From: Thiohalospira halophila DSM 15071
GTDB lineage: Bacteria > Pseudomonadota > Gammaproteobacteria > Thiohalospirales > Thiohalospiraceae
Length of the DNA stretch: 64,000 nucleotides
Direction: 5' to 3'
Assembly: GCF_900112605.1 (NCBI RefSeq)
Contig: NZ_FOMJ01000003.1
Coordinates: 124,001 to 188,000 of the forward strand
Shown in pieces: positions 36,829 to 44,768 of the stretch (its first letter is position 1; each line of letters starts with the position of its first letter). A model generated the notes under the pieces. It did no database searches. It was not told where the DNA came from and saw only the letters and a program-made list of their open reading frames with translations. A program made the position numbers and the translations under genes.

Positions 36829-38175
36829 TCAGTTCCCCTCTTCGGTCAGGGCCGTCACCACGGCCTCCAGGCCCATGGTACGGGAGCCCTTGACCAGCAC
36901 TGTCGTCTTGTTATCGAGTTTCCTGGCGAGGGCGCTGGCCAGCTCATCCGGGTCCGCCCACTGCCGACCGCCGCCGAAGGCCTTACCGGCAGCAGCGGCG
37001 AGTTCACCCACGGTCCAGAGTTCGTCGATCCCGGCTTCGGCCGCCGCCCGGCCCGCCCGGGCGTGGTAGTCCTCGGCACTGCCCCCGAGTTCCCCCATAT
37101 CCCCCAGGATCAGGATCCGCCGGCCCGGCGACGCCGCCAGGACCTCCAGGCCCGCGGCCAGGGAGGCGGGGTTGGCATTGTAGGTATCGTCCAGGAGGGT
37201 CGCGCCCTTCCGACCCCGACGTTGCACCAGGCGACCGGCCACCGGTGCCGCGGCCTCCAGGCCGGCCGTGACCTCTTCCAGAGTCGCCCCACCCGCCAGG
37301 GCCAGGGCCGCCGCCGCGGCGGCGTTGTCCGCATTATGCGATCCCGCCAGCGGCAGATGACACCGCCCCGTTCCCCAGGGCGTCTCCAGGTCCAGCTCCT
37401 GGCCCGACTCGGCGGGGGTCGCTGCCACGCGCACCTCGCCGGCCTCCCGGCCAAAGGTGAGGCAGGGCCGACCCTCCGCGAGCCCGCGCCACTGGTCGGC
37501 GAAGGGCGAGTCGGCCGGGAACAGCGCCGTCCCCCCGGCCGGAAGGCCGCCGAAGATCTCGCCCTTGGCCGTGGCCACCCCCGCCACGGAACCGAAGCCC
37601 TCCAGGTGGGCGGGGCCGGCGTTGGTGACAAGCGCCGCATCCGGCGCCGTCGCGGCGGTAAGTTCGGCGATCTCGCCGGGATGGTTGGCTCCCATCTCGA
37701 TGACGGCACGCTCGTGGTCGTCCCCCAGCCGCAGCAGGGTCAGGGGGACGCCGATGCGGTTGTTCAGGTTGCCGCGGGTGGACAGGGTGGCGTAGCGCCG
37801 CGACAGGATCGCGGCGGTGAGCTCCTTCACCGTGGTCTTGCCGTTGCTGCCGGTGAGCGCCAGCACGGTCCCCTCCCAGGCTCGACGCCAGGCGGAGCCG
37901 AGGTCCAGGAGACCGTCCCCGGTGTCGGCCACCTGCCACTGGGGGCACGCCGCCGCCACCGGGTGGTCGACCATGGCGGCCACGGCGCCGGCCTCGGCGG
38001 CCGCCGCCACGTGGTCATGGCCGTCGAAACGGGGGCCGCGGAGGGCAATGAAGAGTTCACCGCCGACAACGGCCCGGCTGTCCGTGGTCACGCCGGTGAA
38101 GGCGACGTCGGCGCCGTGGAGCTCACCGCCCACGCGCTCGACCCACTGGCCCAACCGCGGCTCAGGCAGGGGCAT
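36829..38175 (-). CDS. murF: UDP-MurNAc-tripeptide-D-alanyl-D-alanine ligase
   Basis: The ATG at 38175 (MPLPEPRLGQWVERVGGELH) with GGAGG 5 bases upstream gives 448 residues. It adds D-Ala-D-Ala. VTTDSRAVVGGELFIALRG, the ATP loop ALTGSNGKTTVKEL and DDTYNANPASLAAGL are family signatures. The frame extends to 38430 inside murE, but that part is a shadow. Its start overlaps the murE end by 14 bases. Confidence 0.97.
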   Translation of the reverse strand: MPLPEPRLGQWVERVGGELHGADVAFTGVTTDSRAVVGGELFIALRGPRFDGHDHVAAAAEAGAVAAMVDHPVAAACPQWQVADTGDGLLDLGSAWRRAWEGTVLALTGSNGKTTVKELTAAILSRRYATLSTRGNLNNRIGVPLTLLRLGDDHERAVIEMGANHPGEIAELTAATAPDAALVTNAGPAHLEGFGSVAGVATAKGEIFGGLPAGGTALFPADSPFADQWRGLAEGRPCLTFGREAGEVRVAATPAESGQELDLETPWGTGRCHLPLAGSHNADNAAAAAALALAGGATLEEVTAGLEAAAPVAGRLVQRRGRKGATLLDDTYNANPASLAAGLEVLAASPGRRILILGDMGELGGSAEDYHARAGRAAAEAGIDELWTVGELAAAAGKAFGGGRQWADPDELASALARKLDNKTTVLVKGSRTMGLEAVVTALTEEGN

Positions 38176-39646
38176 GGGCACCTCCCCGGCGCTCCAGCGC
38201 CGCCCGGGCGGTATCGATATCGGAGAAGGCCCGGCGGGTAGTCCCCACCTCCTGCTCCGCCTCGTGGCCCTTGCCGGCGATGAGCACGGCATCCCCGGCG
38301 CCGGCCGTGCCGATGGCGTGGTCGATGGCGGCGGCGCGATCGTGGATGACCGTGACGGCCTCGGGCCGGGCAAAACCGGCGAGGATCTCGCTGGCGATGG
38401 CCGCGGGATCCTCCCGGCGCGGATTGTCATCGGTGATCACCACCACATCGGCCCCCGCCTCGGCCACCGCGCCCATGGGTGCGCGCTTGCCCGCATCGCG
38501 GTCCCCGCCGCAACCGAAGACCAGCCACAACCGTCCCCGGGTCTGCTCCTGCATGGCGGCCAGCGCCGCCTCCAGGGCGGCCGGGGTGTGGGCATAGTCC
38601 ACCCGCACCTCCGGCGGTCCGCCCGGGACGGCCTCCAGCCGGCCCGGGGGCGGCATGACCGCCGCCAGGGCCGCGGCGATGGCGGCCGGCTGCCACTCCA
38701 GGGCCACCAGGGTGGCCACCACGGCGAGGGCGTTGGCCGCGTTGAAGGCCCCGGGCAGGGGCAGATCCAGCCGAACCGGCCCCACCGGTGTGGCCAGGGC
38801 CAGCCGCTGCCCGCCGTAGTGCGGCTCCCGCCCCTGCAACGCTACCTCGGCGGTGGCGTGGACCCCGTAATGGATGATCCGGCAGCCGGCCGGTACCACG
38901 GCAGCCATCTGCGGGGCCGCCGGGTCGTCGGCATTGATGACCGCCACCTTCAGCTCCGGCCGGGCAAAGAGTCGCGCCTTGGCGGCGATGTAGGCCTCCA
39001 TGTCGGCGTGGTAGTCCAGGTGGTCCCGGCTGAGATTGGTGAAGACGGCGATATCCACGGCGGCGCCGGCCAGCCGCTCCTGGGCCAGGGCGTGGGAGGA
39101 GACCTCCATGACCGCGGCCCCCGCCCCGGTGTCCCGAAAGCCGGCCAGGGTCTGCTGGAGGGTCACCGGATCCGGTGTGGTGTGGATGGCCGGCGCCAGA
39201 TCGGGCCACAGGCCGTGGCCCAGGGTCCCGATGAGGCCGGCCGGCCGCTCGCCACCGCCGAGGGCCTGGGCCAGGAGCCAGGCACAGGTGGACTTGCCGT
39301 TGGTCCCGGTGACCCCGATGAGGGTGAGCGCCGAAGCCGGGTCTCCCAGGGAACGGGCGGCGATGGTGCCGGCCGCCGCGCGCAGTCCGGGGACCGGCAG
39401 GGCGTCGGCCACGGGCGCCTCGCCGTCCGCCGGTTCCCAGGCAATGGCCACCGCGCCGCGCTCCCGGGCCTCGGTGGCATGGGCGCGGCGCTGCTCGCCC
39501 TCCCGGGCGATGGCCAGGAAGAGGTCTCCCGGGGAGGCGTGGCGGCTGTCGGCGGCAACACCGGTCACCTCCCCGTGCAGGGGGGCGTCGGTGAGGCCGG
39601 CCAGCAGCTCGGCCAGGGAGCGGGGTTCGATGACGGCAGCGCTCAT
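38162..39646 (-). CDS. murE: UDP-MurNAc-L-Ala-D-Glu:meso-diaminopimelate ligase
   Basis: This 494-residue Mur ligase has the ATP loop GVTGTNGKSTCAWLL and the substrate motif DDNPRREDP. The DNPR sequence is the marker for meso-diaminopimelate, as expected in a Gram-negative wall. VAADSRHASPGDLFLAI is the N-terminal uridine-binding region. The ATG overlaps the ftsI stop as ATGA. Confidence 0.97.
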   Translation of the reverse strand: MSAAVIEPRSLAELLAGLTDAPLHGEVTGVAADSRHASPGDLFLAIAREGEQRRAHATEARERGAVAIAWEPADGEAPVADALPVPGLRAAAGTIAARSLGDPASALTLIGVTGTNGKSTCAWLLAQALGGGERPAGLIGTLGHGLWPDLAPAIHTTPDPVTLQQTLAGFRDTGAGAAVMEVSSHALAQERLAGAAVDIAVFTNLSRDHLDYHADMEAYIAAKARLFARPELKVAVINADDPAAPQMAAVVPAGCRIIHYGVHATAEVALQGREPHYGGQRLALATPVGPVRLDLPLPGAFNAANALAVVATLVALEWQPAAIAAALAAVMPPPGRLEAVPGGPPEVRVDYAHTPAALEAALAAMQEQTRGRLWLVFGCGGDRDAGKRAPMGAVAEAGADVVVITDDNPRREDPAAIASEILAGFARPEAVTVIHDRAAAIDHAIGTAGAGDAVLIAGKGHEAEQEVGTTRRAFSDIDTARAALERRGGAHAPA

Positions 39647-41358
39647 TGCCCCTCCTCCCGCCAGGCCAGCCGAGGCTGCTCCTCGTCGAGATCGTCCGGC
39701 GGAATGTCCAGCAGGCGCACGGCGCCGGACATCACCCGGCTGAAGACCGGTGCCGCCACCTGCCCGCCGTAGTATTCGCCGTTGCGCGGTTCATCGATGG
39801 TCACCACCATCACCAGGCGCGGATCGCTGGCCGGGATCAGGCCGGCGAAGAGCGCCTGGTAGCGGTCGTCGGCGTAGCCCCCGGCCACGGCCTTCTTCAC
39901 CGTGCCGGTCTTGCCGGCCACCCGGTAGCCGGGGACGTCGGCGCGGTGACCGGTGCCGCCGGGGGCGACCACGGCCTCCATCATGCGGCGCACGGCGCGC
40001 TGCACCTCCGGATCGAGGACCTGCTCGCGGACGCCCGGATTGCGGTCTGCCACGAACCGCACCGGCTTCCGGACCCCGTCCCGCGCCAGCACCGTGTAGG
40101 CCCGCGCCAGCTGCAGTGGCGTGGTGGAGATCCCGTAGCCGAAGCCCAGGGTGGCCCGCTCGACCTTGCCCCACTGGAAGAAGTCGCCGAGGTGGCCGTT
40201 GGCTTCGCCGGGGAAGCCGCTGCCGCTGGTACCGCCGAAACCCAGGGCGGAGAGGGTTCCCCAGAGCCGCTCGGGAGGCGTCTCCAGGGCGATCTTGGCC
40301 GCCCCGATGTTGCTGGATTTGCGGATCACCCCGGCCACCTCCAGGGTGCCGTAGCCACGGACGTCACGGATCTCCATCCCCGCCACCCGGTGGTAACCGT
40401 TGCCGGTTTCTACCTCGGTATCCGGCTCGAAGCGGCCGCTGGCCAGCGCCGCAGCGGCGATGAAGGGCTTGATGGTGGACCCCGGCTCCAGCAGGTCGGT
40501 GACGGCGCGGTTCCGCCCCGAGGCGCCGCTGGCGTTGTCACGGTTGTTGGGGTTGAAGGACGGCTGGTTGACCATGGCCAGGACCTCGGCGCTGCGCGCG
40601 TCCAGGATCACGGCGCTGCCCCCCTTGGCGTCGTGACGGGTCACCGCGGCCTTGAGTTCGCGGTAGGCGAGATACTGCAGGCGGCGGTCCAGGGTCAGGC
40701 GCAGATTCTCCCCCGGCTCGGGCGGACGAAGCCGCTCCACATCTTCCACCACGTGGCCGAGACGGTCCTTGATGACCCGCTTCTTGCCGACCCGACCGCT
40801 GAGCTGCTCCTCCCACGCCATCTCCAGGCCGGCGATCCCCTTCTCGTCGATATCGGTCATGCCCACGAGCTGGGCCGCCACCTCGCCGGTGGGGTAGTAG
40901 CGGCGATATTCGCGGCGCAGATGGACACCGGGCAGCCCCAGCTCGGTGGCCTCCCGGGCCACCTCCGGGGAGACCTGGCGGCGCAGGTAGACGAAGGAGC
41001 GTCCCTGCCGGGCCTCGACGAAGTCGGCCATCCGCTGCGGATCGAGGCCCAGGGTCCGGGCCAGCTCCGGCCAGCGCTCCCGGGCGGCCAGGAAGTCCTC
41101 CGGCTTGACCCAGACGGAGTCCACCGGGGTGCTCACCGCCAGCGGCTCGCCGTGGCGGTCGAGGATGTTGCCGCGATGGGCGGGGATATCGACCACGCGC
41201 AGGTGACGGGCATCCCCCTCGCTCTGGAGGAAGCCGCTGTCCAGGACCTGCAGGTCCACCGCGCGACCGACGAGCACCGCCAGCCCCACCAGGAGCAGGG
41301 CCCCGACCACCATCAGGCGGCGGGGGGATGGACCATTGTCCGGCTCGGTGCCTGCCAC
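39643..41358 (-). CDS. ftsI: Septal peptidoglycan transpeptidase FtsI (PBP3)
   Basis: This 571-residue class B penicillin-binding protein has a membrane anchor (about 15-35) and a dimerisation domain beginning RGNILDRHGEPLAVST. The transpeptidase has the active-site EPGSTIKPF (nucleophile Ser), the SSN triad in RKSSNIGAAK and AGKTGTVKK. The start is a GTG at 41358 with GAGG 8 bases upstream, 1 base before the ftsL stop in reading direction. Confidence 0.97.
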   Translation of the reverse strand: MAGTEPDNGPSPRRLMVVGALLLVGLAVLVGRAVDLQVLDSGFLQSEGDARHLRVVDIPAHRGNILDRHGEPLAVSTPVDSVWVKPEDFLAARERWPELARTLGLDPQRMADFVEARQGRSFVYLRRQVSPEVAREATELGLPGVHLRREYRRYYPTGEVAAQLVGMTDIDEKGIAGLEMAWEEQLSGRVGKKRVIKDRLGHVVEDVERLRPPEPGENLRLTLDRRLQYLAYRELKAAVTRHDAKGGSAVILDARSAEVLAMVNQPSFNPNNRDNASGASGRNRAVTDLLEPGSTIKPFIAAAALASGRFEPDTEVETGNGYHRVAGMEIRDVRGYGTLEVAGVIRKSSNIGAAKIALETPPERLWGTLSALGFGGTSGSGFPGEANGHLGDFFQWGKVERATLGFGYGISTTPLQLARAYTVLARDGVRKPVRFVADRNPGVREQVLDPEVQRAVRRMMEAVVAPGGTGHRADVPGYRVAGKTGTVKKAVAGGYADDRYQALFAGLIPASDPRLVMVVTIDEPRNGEYYGGQVAAPVFSRVMSGAVRLLDIPPDDLDEEQPRLAWREEGQ

Positions 41359-41359
41359 G

Positions 41360-41632
41360 CTAATCCCTCACGATGATGACGCGGTCCATGGGGGGCCGCT
41401 CCATGTTCAGCTGCTCCCGGGCGATCCCCTCGATACGGGCGTGGGTCCCCCAGGTACTCTGCTCCAGCTGCAACCGACTCCATTCGGCGTTGTATTCATC
41501 CCGACGCTCTTCCAGGGCCTGAAGCTCGCCGAAGAGCTGCCGACTCTGGTGCTTGGACCAGACCACACCCAGGGCGGAGAGCAGCACCAGCAGCCCCATA
41601 AGGACGGTGATCCCGGCCGTGAGCCCCCTCAA
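41360..41632 (-). CDS. ftsL: Cell division protein FtsL
   Basis: This 90-residue bitopic protein has a membrane segment (about 8-27) followed by a periplasmic coiled coil ([22 protein letters not shown]) and a short tail. It forms the FtsQLB complex. The only start that keeps a full membrane segment is a TTG at 41632, overlapping the rsmH stop as TTGA. Translation is therefore probably coupled to rsmH. Confidence 0.92.
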   Translation of the reverse strand: MRGLTAGITVLMGLLVLLSALGVVWSKHQSRQLFGELQALEERRDEYNAEWSRLQLEQSTWGTHARIEGIAREQLNMERPPMDRVIIVRD

Positions 41633-42552
41633 TCCCGCCGCTCCGCCACCCGGAGCACGGCGCTGCGCGCCCGGGGGTTCTCGTCCACTTCCGCCTCGCC
41701 GGCGCGCCGCGCACCGCCCACGAGGGTCAGCCGCCGCCGGATCTGATCCTCCCGCAGCGGCATGTCCGGCGGGGCATCGCCCCGCGCCTCGTCGCGCATG
41801 AAGCGCTTCACCCGACGGTCCTCCAGGGAGTGGAAGCTGATGATCGCCAGCCGCCCGCCCCGGGTGAGGGCCTCCAGCGCCACCGGCAGGACCCGGTCCA
41901 GCTCCCCCAGTTCGTCATTGATGGCGATACGCAGGGCCTGGAAGGTCCGCGTGGCCGGATCCCGGCCCGGCTCCCGCCGCGGTACCGCCTCGGCGATGAG
42001 GGCGGCGAGCCGGCCGGTGGTCGTGATCGGCTCCTCCTCTCGGGCGGCGACGATGGCCCGGGCGATCCGCCGGGCGAAGCGCTCCTCGCCGTAGTCGCGC
42101 AGCACCCGGACCAGCTCCTTCTCCTCCACCCGGGCCAGCCAGCTCGCGGCATCCTCGCCCCGGGTGGGATCCATGCGCATATCCAGCGGGCCGTCGTGGC
42201 GAAAGCTGAATCCCCGCTCCCCCTGGTCCAGCTGAGGCGAGGAGACGCCCAGGTCCAGCAGGATCCCGTCCACCGAGCCGTTGAGATCGACGGCCGTGAG
42301 ATGTTCGCCCAGATGGGCGAAGGAATCCGCGATGATGGTCACACGCGCATCCTCCCCCAGCTGCTCCCGGGCGGCTGCTACCGCCTCCGGATCCCGATCC
42401 ACGACCCAGAGCCGCCCCTCCGGCCCCAGATGCTCGAGGATGGCCGCGGCATGGCCGCCCCGGCCATAGGTCCCGTCGACATAGAGACCGTCGGAACGGA
42501 TGGCCAGCGCCTGGAGGGCGGCGTCGCAGAGGACCGGTCGATGCCCGCCCAT
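41629..42552 (-). CDS. rsmH: 16S rRNA (cytosine-1402-N4)-methyltransferase RsmH (MraW)
   Basis: This 307-residue methyltransferase starts [16 protein letters not shown]. The SAM motif [31 protein letters not shown] and the late [16 protein letters not shown] are diagnostic. It acts on the ribosomal P site. It follows mraZ after 3 bases. Confidence 0.98.
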   Translation of the reverse strand: MGGHRPVLCDAALQALAIRSDGLYVDGTYGRGGHAAAILEHLGPEGRLWVVDRDPEAVAAAREQLGEDARVTIIADSFAHLGEHLTAVDLNGSVDGILLDLGVSSPQLDQGERGFSFRHDGPLDMRMDPTRGEDAASWLARVEEKELVRVLRDYGEERFARRIARAIVAAREEEPITTTGRLAALIAEAVPRREPGRDPATRTFQALRIAINDELGELDRVLPVALEALTRGGRLAIISFHSLEDRRVKRFMRDEARGDAPPDMPLREDQIRRRLTLVGGARRAGEAEVDENPRARSAVLRVAERRD

Positions 42553-42555
42553 GGC

Positions 42556-43011
42556 CTAGAGGGAGAGCCCTTCGAGCTCGGCTGGGAGTTCACCATCACC
42601 CTCGGCCTCCTCCTGGAACCAGAGTTCGCGGTTGCTGTTCCAGCGATCCTCGTCCCAGATCTCGAACTTGTTGCCCTGCCCCACCAGCACCGTGCGCCGG
42701 TCCAGGCCGGCGAACTCGCGCAACGGCTGCGGCAGGAGGATCCGGCCGCTGCCATCCATGTCCACGTCGGTGGCATGACCGATATACAGGCGCTGCAGAC
42801 GGCGGATGGTCGGATTGAGGCTGGAGAGCTGGGTCAGCTTGCGCTCCAGGCTCTCCCATTCGGGCAGCGGATAGAGCAGGAGACAGTAGTCACGGTCCAC
42901 CGTGACCACCATCTGGCCCTCACTCAGCTCCATGATGCGCTCGCGATGCCGGGCGGGGATGGCCAATCGGCCCTTGCCGTCCAGTGCGAGCGCGCTGACC
43001 CCTCGAAACAC
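42556..43011 (-). CDS. mraZ: Transcriptional regulator MraZ
   Basis: This 151-residue protein has two AbrB-like halves, each with the DxxxR motif (DGKGRLAIPARHR and DGSGRILLPQPLREF). MraZ forms a ring and represses its own dcw operon by binding TGGGN direct repeats. The start is GTG at 43011 after GGAGG. It is the first gene of the cluster, and its predicted operator lies just upstream. Confidence 0.97.
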   Translation of the reverse strand: MFRGVSALALDGKGRLAIPARHRERIMELSEGQMVVTVDRDYCLLLYPLPEWESLERKLTQLSSLNPTIRRLQRLYIGHATDVDMDGSGRILLPQPLREFAGLDRRTVLVGQGNKFEIWDEDRWNSNRELWFQEEAEGDGELPAELEGLSL

Positions 43012-43036
43012 AACCCCTCCCGGCTATGGGCGCGCC

Positions 43037-43061
43037 TGCCATTTTTTCCCACTTCCTCCCA
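43037..43061 (-). promoter_or_regulatory. MraZ operator: three spaced TGGGN boxes
   Basis: On the minus strand TGGGA (43057-43061), five bases, TGGGA (43047-43051), five bases and a degenerate TGGCA (43037-43041) match the MraZ target, 5-bp repeats on a 10-bp period. They lie just downstream of the -10 box, suited to block transcription. Confidence 0.88.
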
Positions 43062-43070
43062 CTTGCCGAC

Positions 43071-43100
43071 ACTATAGGTAGCGGTTTTCCCCCGTGTCAA
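43071..43100 (-). promoter_or_regulatory. Main dcw promoter (Pmra-like)
   Basis: A perfect TTGACA (43095-43100), an 18-base spacer and TATAGT (43071-43076) form the strongest sigma-70 promoter in the window. Predicted initiation is near 43064, about 53 bases before the mraZ GTG. Confidence 0.88.
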
Positions 43101-43266
43101 CCTGAACTGGGCAGTAACTGACCGATTTCTTTCTTTTGACACAAGGACTTACCGATTCCCCTAGTGCACGCTTGGGAATACCGGCAAACCGGCATGGATT
43201 CAGCGAGTTGCCGCTAATCGCTCAAGGGATTCCTGAATTCCGGGCGGAAGGGGCCGGAGATATGAA

Positions 43267-43288
43267 TCGAAGGTCGGAGAGTCTTCGA
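43267..43288 (-). terminator. Possible rnpB terminator hairpin
   Basis: TCGAAG (43267-43272) pairs with CTTCGA (43283-43288), just beyond the 3' end of RNase P RNA. Only two Ts follow directly (TTCATATCT), so termination by this hairpin is uncertain. The stretch from here to 43100 shows no gene. Confidence 0.35.
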
Positions 43289-43292
43289 GGGG

Positions 43293-43650
43293 AGAAGGAG
43301 CCGGTCGTTAAGCCGGGTTCTGTCGCGGACAGTCATTCGTCTGGGACGTGCGTCGCCGCACGCCTCAAGCAGCCTACCCGGGGGCGGATGCGGGCCACAC
43401 CGTCTGCCCCCCTATTCGGCCTTGCTCCGGGTGGGGTTTGCCGTGCCGCCGACGTTGCCGCCGGCGCGGTGCGCTCTTACCGCACCTTTTCACCCTTGCC
43501 GGCGCCCCGCGGGGCGCTTGGGCGGTCTGTTTTCTGTGGCACTTTCCGTCGGCTCGCGCCGCCCAGGCGTTACCTGGCACCCTGCCCTGTGGAGCCCGGA
43601 CTTTCCTCCGCGCCGCCCGATGGCGAAGCAGCGACTGCCTGACCGACTCC
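43293..43650 (-). ncRNA. rnpB: RNase P RNA (type A)
   Basis: The transcribed strand starts GGAGTCGGTCAGGCAGTCGC, matching the known 5' region. It contains the universal GAGGAAAGTCCGGGCTCC and GGTGCCAGGTAACGCCTGG, then CCCGGGTAGGCTGCTTGAG, and ends GACAGAACCCGGCTTAACG. The 5' GGAGTCGGTC (43641-43650) pairs with 3' GACCGGCTCC (43297-43306) as helix P1. It is the catalytic RNA that matures tRNA 5' ends. Its place beside rsmI is conserved in gammaproteobacteria. Ends are set from P1 and the promoter, so a few bases of error are possible. Confidence 0.97.
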
Positions 43651-43657
43651 AGCAGGT

Positions 43658-43686
43658 ATTGTCGGGGCGCCGGGTCGCGGTTGCAA
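43658..43686 (-). promoter_or_regulatory. Promoter of rnpB
   Basis: TTGCAA (43681-43686), a 17-base spacer and GACAAT (43658-43663) put initiation at about 43650, exactly the predicted 5' end of the RNA. Confidence 0.75.
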
Positions 43687-43704
43687 GCCGAGGGGAAGCT
43701 GAAA

Positions 43705-43831
43705 GCGTCGGTTCCCGAACCCGGGGCAGGGTCCGTCAGGGACGCCGTGGATACCTCCCTGTAGGCTTGCGCGCAACATCCCTGTTGCGCGACACCCTGA
43801 CGGACCCTGCCCCGGGTTCGGGAACCGACGC
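43705..43831 (-). repeat. Structured palindromic repeat, copy B
   Basis: A perfect 37-bp inverted repeat (43705-43741 with 43795-43831) encloses an inner hairpin GCGCAAC-AGGGAT-GTTGCGC (43771-43790, read on the minus strand). A spacer with TACAGGGA, ending CACGGCGT, follows. Copy A at 11557-11648 has the same inner loop, the same 23-base spacing between CAGGGA words and the same CACGGCGT end. The two 29-base spacers match at about 23 positions. The arms are unrelated in sequence and length. It lies between the rsmI stop (25 bases away) and the rnpB -35 box (18 bases away). Confidence 0.88.
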
Positions 43832-43855
43832 GCCCCCGCTACGCGGATTCCGCAT

Positions 43856-44701
43856 CTATCGGTCACCCTCCCCCTCCTGGAGGTAACGGTAGAGGGTGTT
43901 GCGCCGCGCCCCGGTGAGATCGGCGGCCACCGCGGCTGCCCGACGGGGCGGCAATTCCGCTGCCAGCCGGGTGACCAGCCGGCAGGTCGCCTCATCCAGG
44001 GCGTCGGGGTCCGGCGGCGGCGCACCGCCCACCACGAGGACCATCTCCCCGCGGCGCTGGTCCGGATCGGCGGTCACCGCCGCGGCCACGCCGGCCAGGT
44101 CAGGGCCCAGGAAGGTCTCGTGGCGCTTGGTGAGCTCCCGGGCCAGGGTGGCCGGACGGTCGCCCCCCAGGATCTCCACCAGGTCGGCCAGGCAGGCCTC
44201 GATACGGTGCGGGGCCTCGAAGAAGACCAGGGTGCGCGCCTCGCGGGCCAGTCCGTCCAGCCGCTGGCGGCGAGCCCCGGCCTTGGCGGGGAGAAAGCCC
44301 TCGAAACAGAAGCGGTCCGAGGGGATGCCGGCACCCATCAGGGCAGCCAGCAGGGCACTGGGACCGGGAATGGGCGTAACGCGGATCCCGGCCTCCCGGG
44401 CGGCCCGGACCAGTCGGAAACCGGGATCGGAGACCAGCGGCGTACCGGCATCACTGACCAGGGCGAGGTTCTCCCCGGCCTCCAGGCGGCTTACCAGCGC
44501 CGGGATCCGGTCGCGCTCGTTGTGCTCGTGCAGCGACACCAGGGGCGGATGGGCCCCGATATGCTCCATCAGCCTGCCCGTACGCCGCGTATCCTCGCAG
44601 GCCACGGCATCGGCCCGCGCCAGCGCCTCCGCGGCCCGGGGCGAGAGATCCCCGAGATGGCCGATGGGCGTCGCCACTACTTCGAGCCCGCTTGTCTCCA
44701 T
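43856..44701 (-). CDS. rsmI: 16S rRNA (cytidine-1402-2'-O)-methyltransferase RsmI
   Basis: The ATG at 44701 (METSGLEVVATPIGHLGDLS) with GGAGG 7 bases upstream gives 281 residues. VACEDTRRTGRLMEHIG, LVSDAGTPLVSDPGFRLV and PIPGPSALLAAL are the SAM-tetrapyrrole-methylase-like motifs. It modifies the same nucleotide as RsmH. The frame stays open upstream to 44899, but that region overlaps lpoA and its promoter. It diverges from lpoA. Confidence 0.97.
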   Translation of the reverse strand: METSGLEVVATPIGHLGDLSPRAAEALARADAVACEDTRRTGRLMEHIGAHPPLVSLHEHNERDRIPALVSRLEAGENLALVSDAGTPLVSDPGFRLVRAAREAGIRVTPIPGPSALLAALMGAGIPSDRFCFEGFLPAKAGARRQRLDGLAREARTLVFFEAPHRIEACLADLVEILGGDRPATLARELTKRHETFLGPDLAGVAAAVTADPDQRRGEMVLVVGGAPPPDPDALDEATCRLVTRLAAELPPRRAAAVAADLTGARRNTLYRYLQEGEGDR

Positions 44702-44729
44702 TGACACCCCTCCCTTCGCACCAGATACT
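44701..44729 (+). promoter_or_regulatory. Promoter of lpoA
   Basis: TTGACA (44701-44706), a 17-base spacer and GATACT (44724-44729) make a good sigma-70 promoter, initiating near 44736. The lpoA ATG is at 44769. The -35 box overlaps the first codon of divergent rsmI. Confidence 0.7.
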
Positions 44730-44768
44730 GCCTGTCTGAAACCCACCCCATCAGTATACGGGCGACCC

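Noticed and set aside
35311-38241. A 976-codon plus-strand frame opposite murD, mraY and murF
   Set aside because: It spans three certain genes and has no domain or ribosome site.
43136-43886. Several plus-strand frames of 130-170 codons across rnpB and repeat copy B
   Set aside because: The region is RNase P RNA on the minus strand, and the proteins show no family features.
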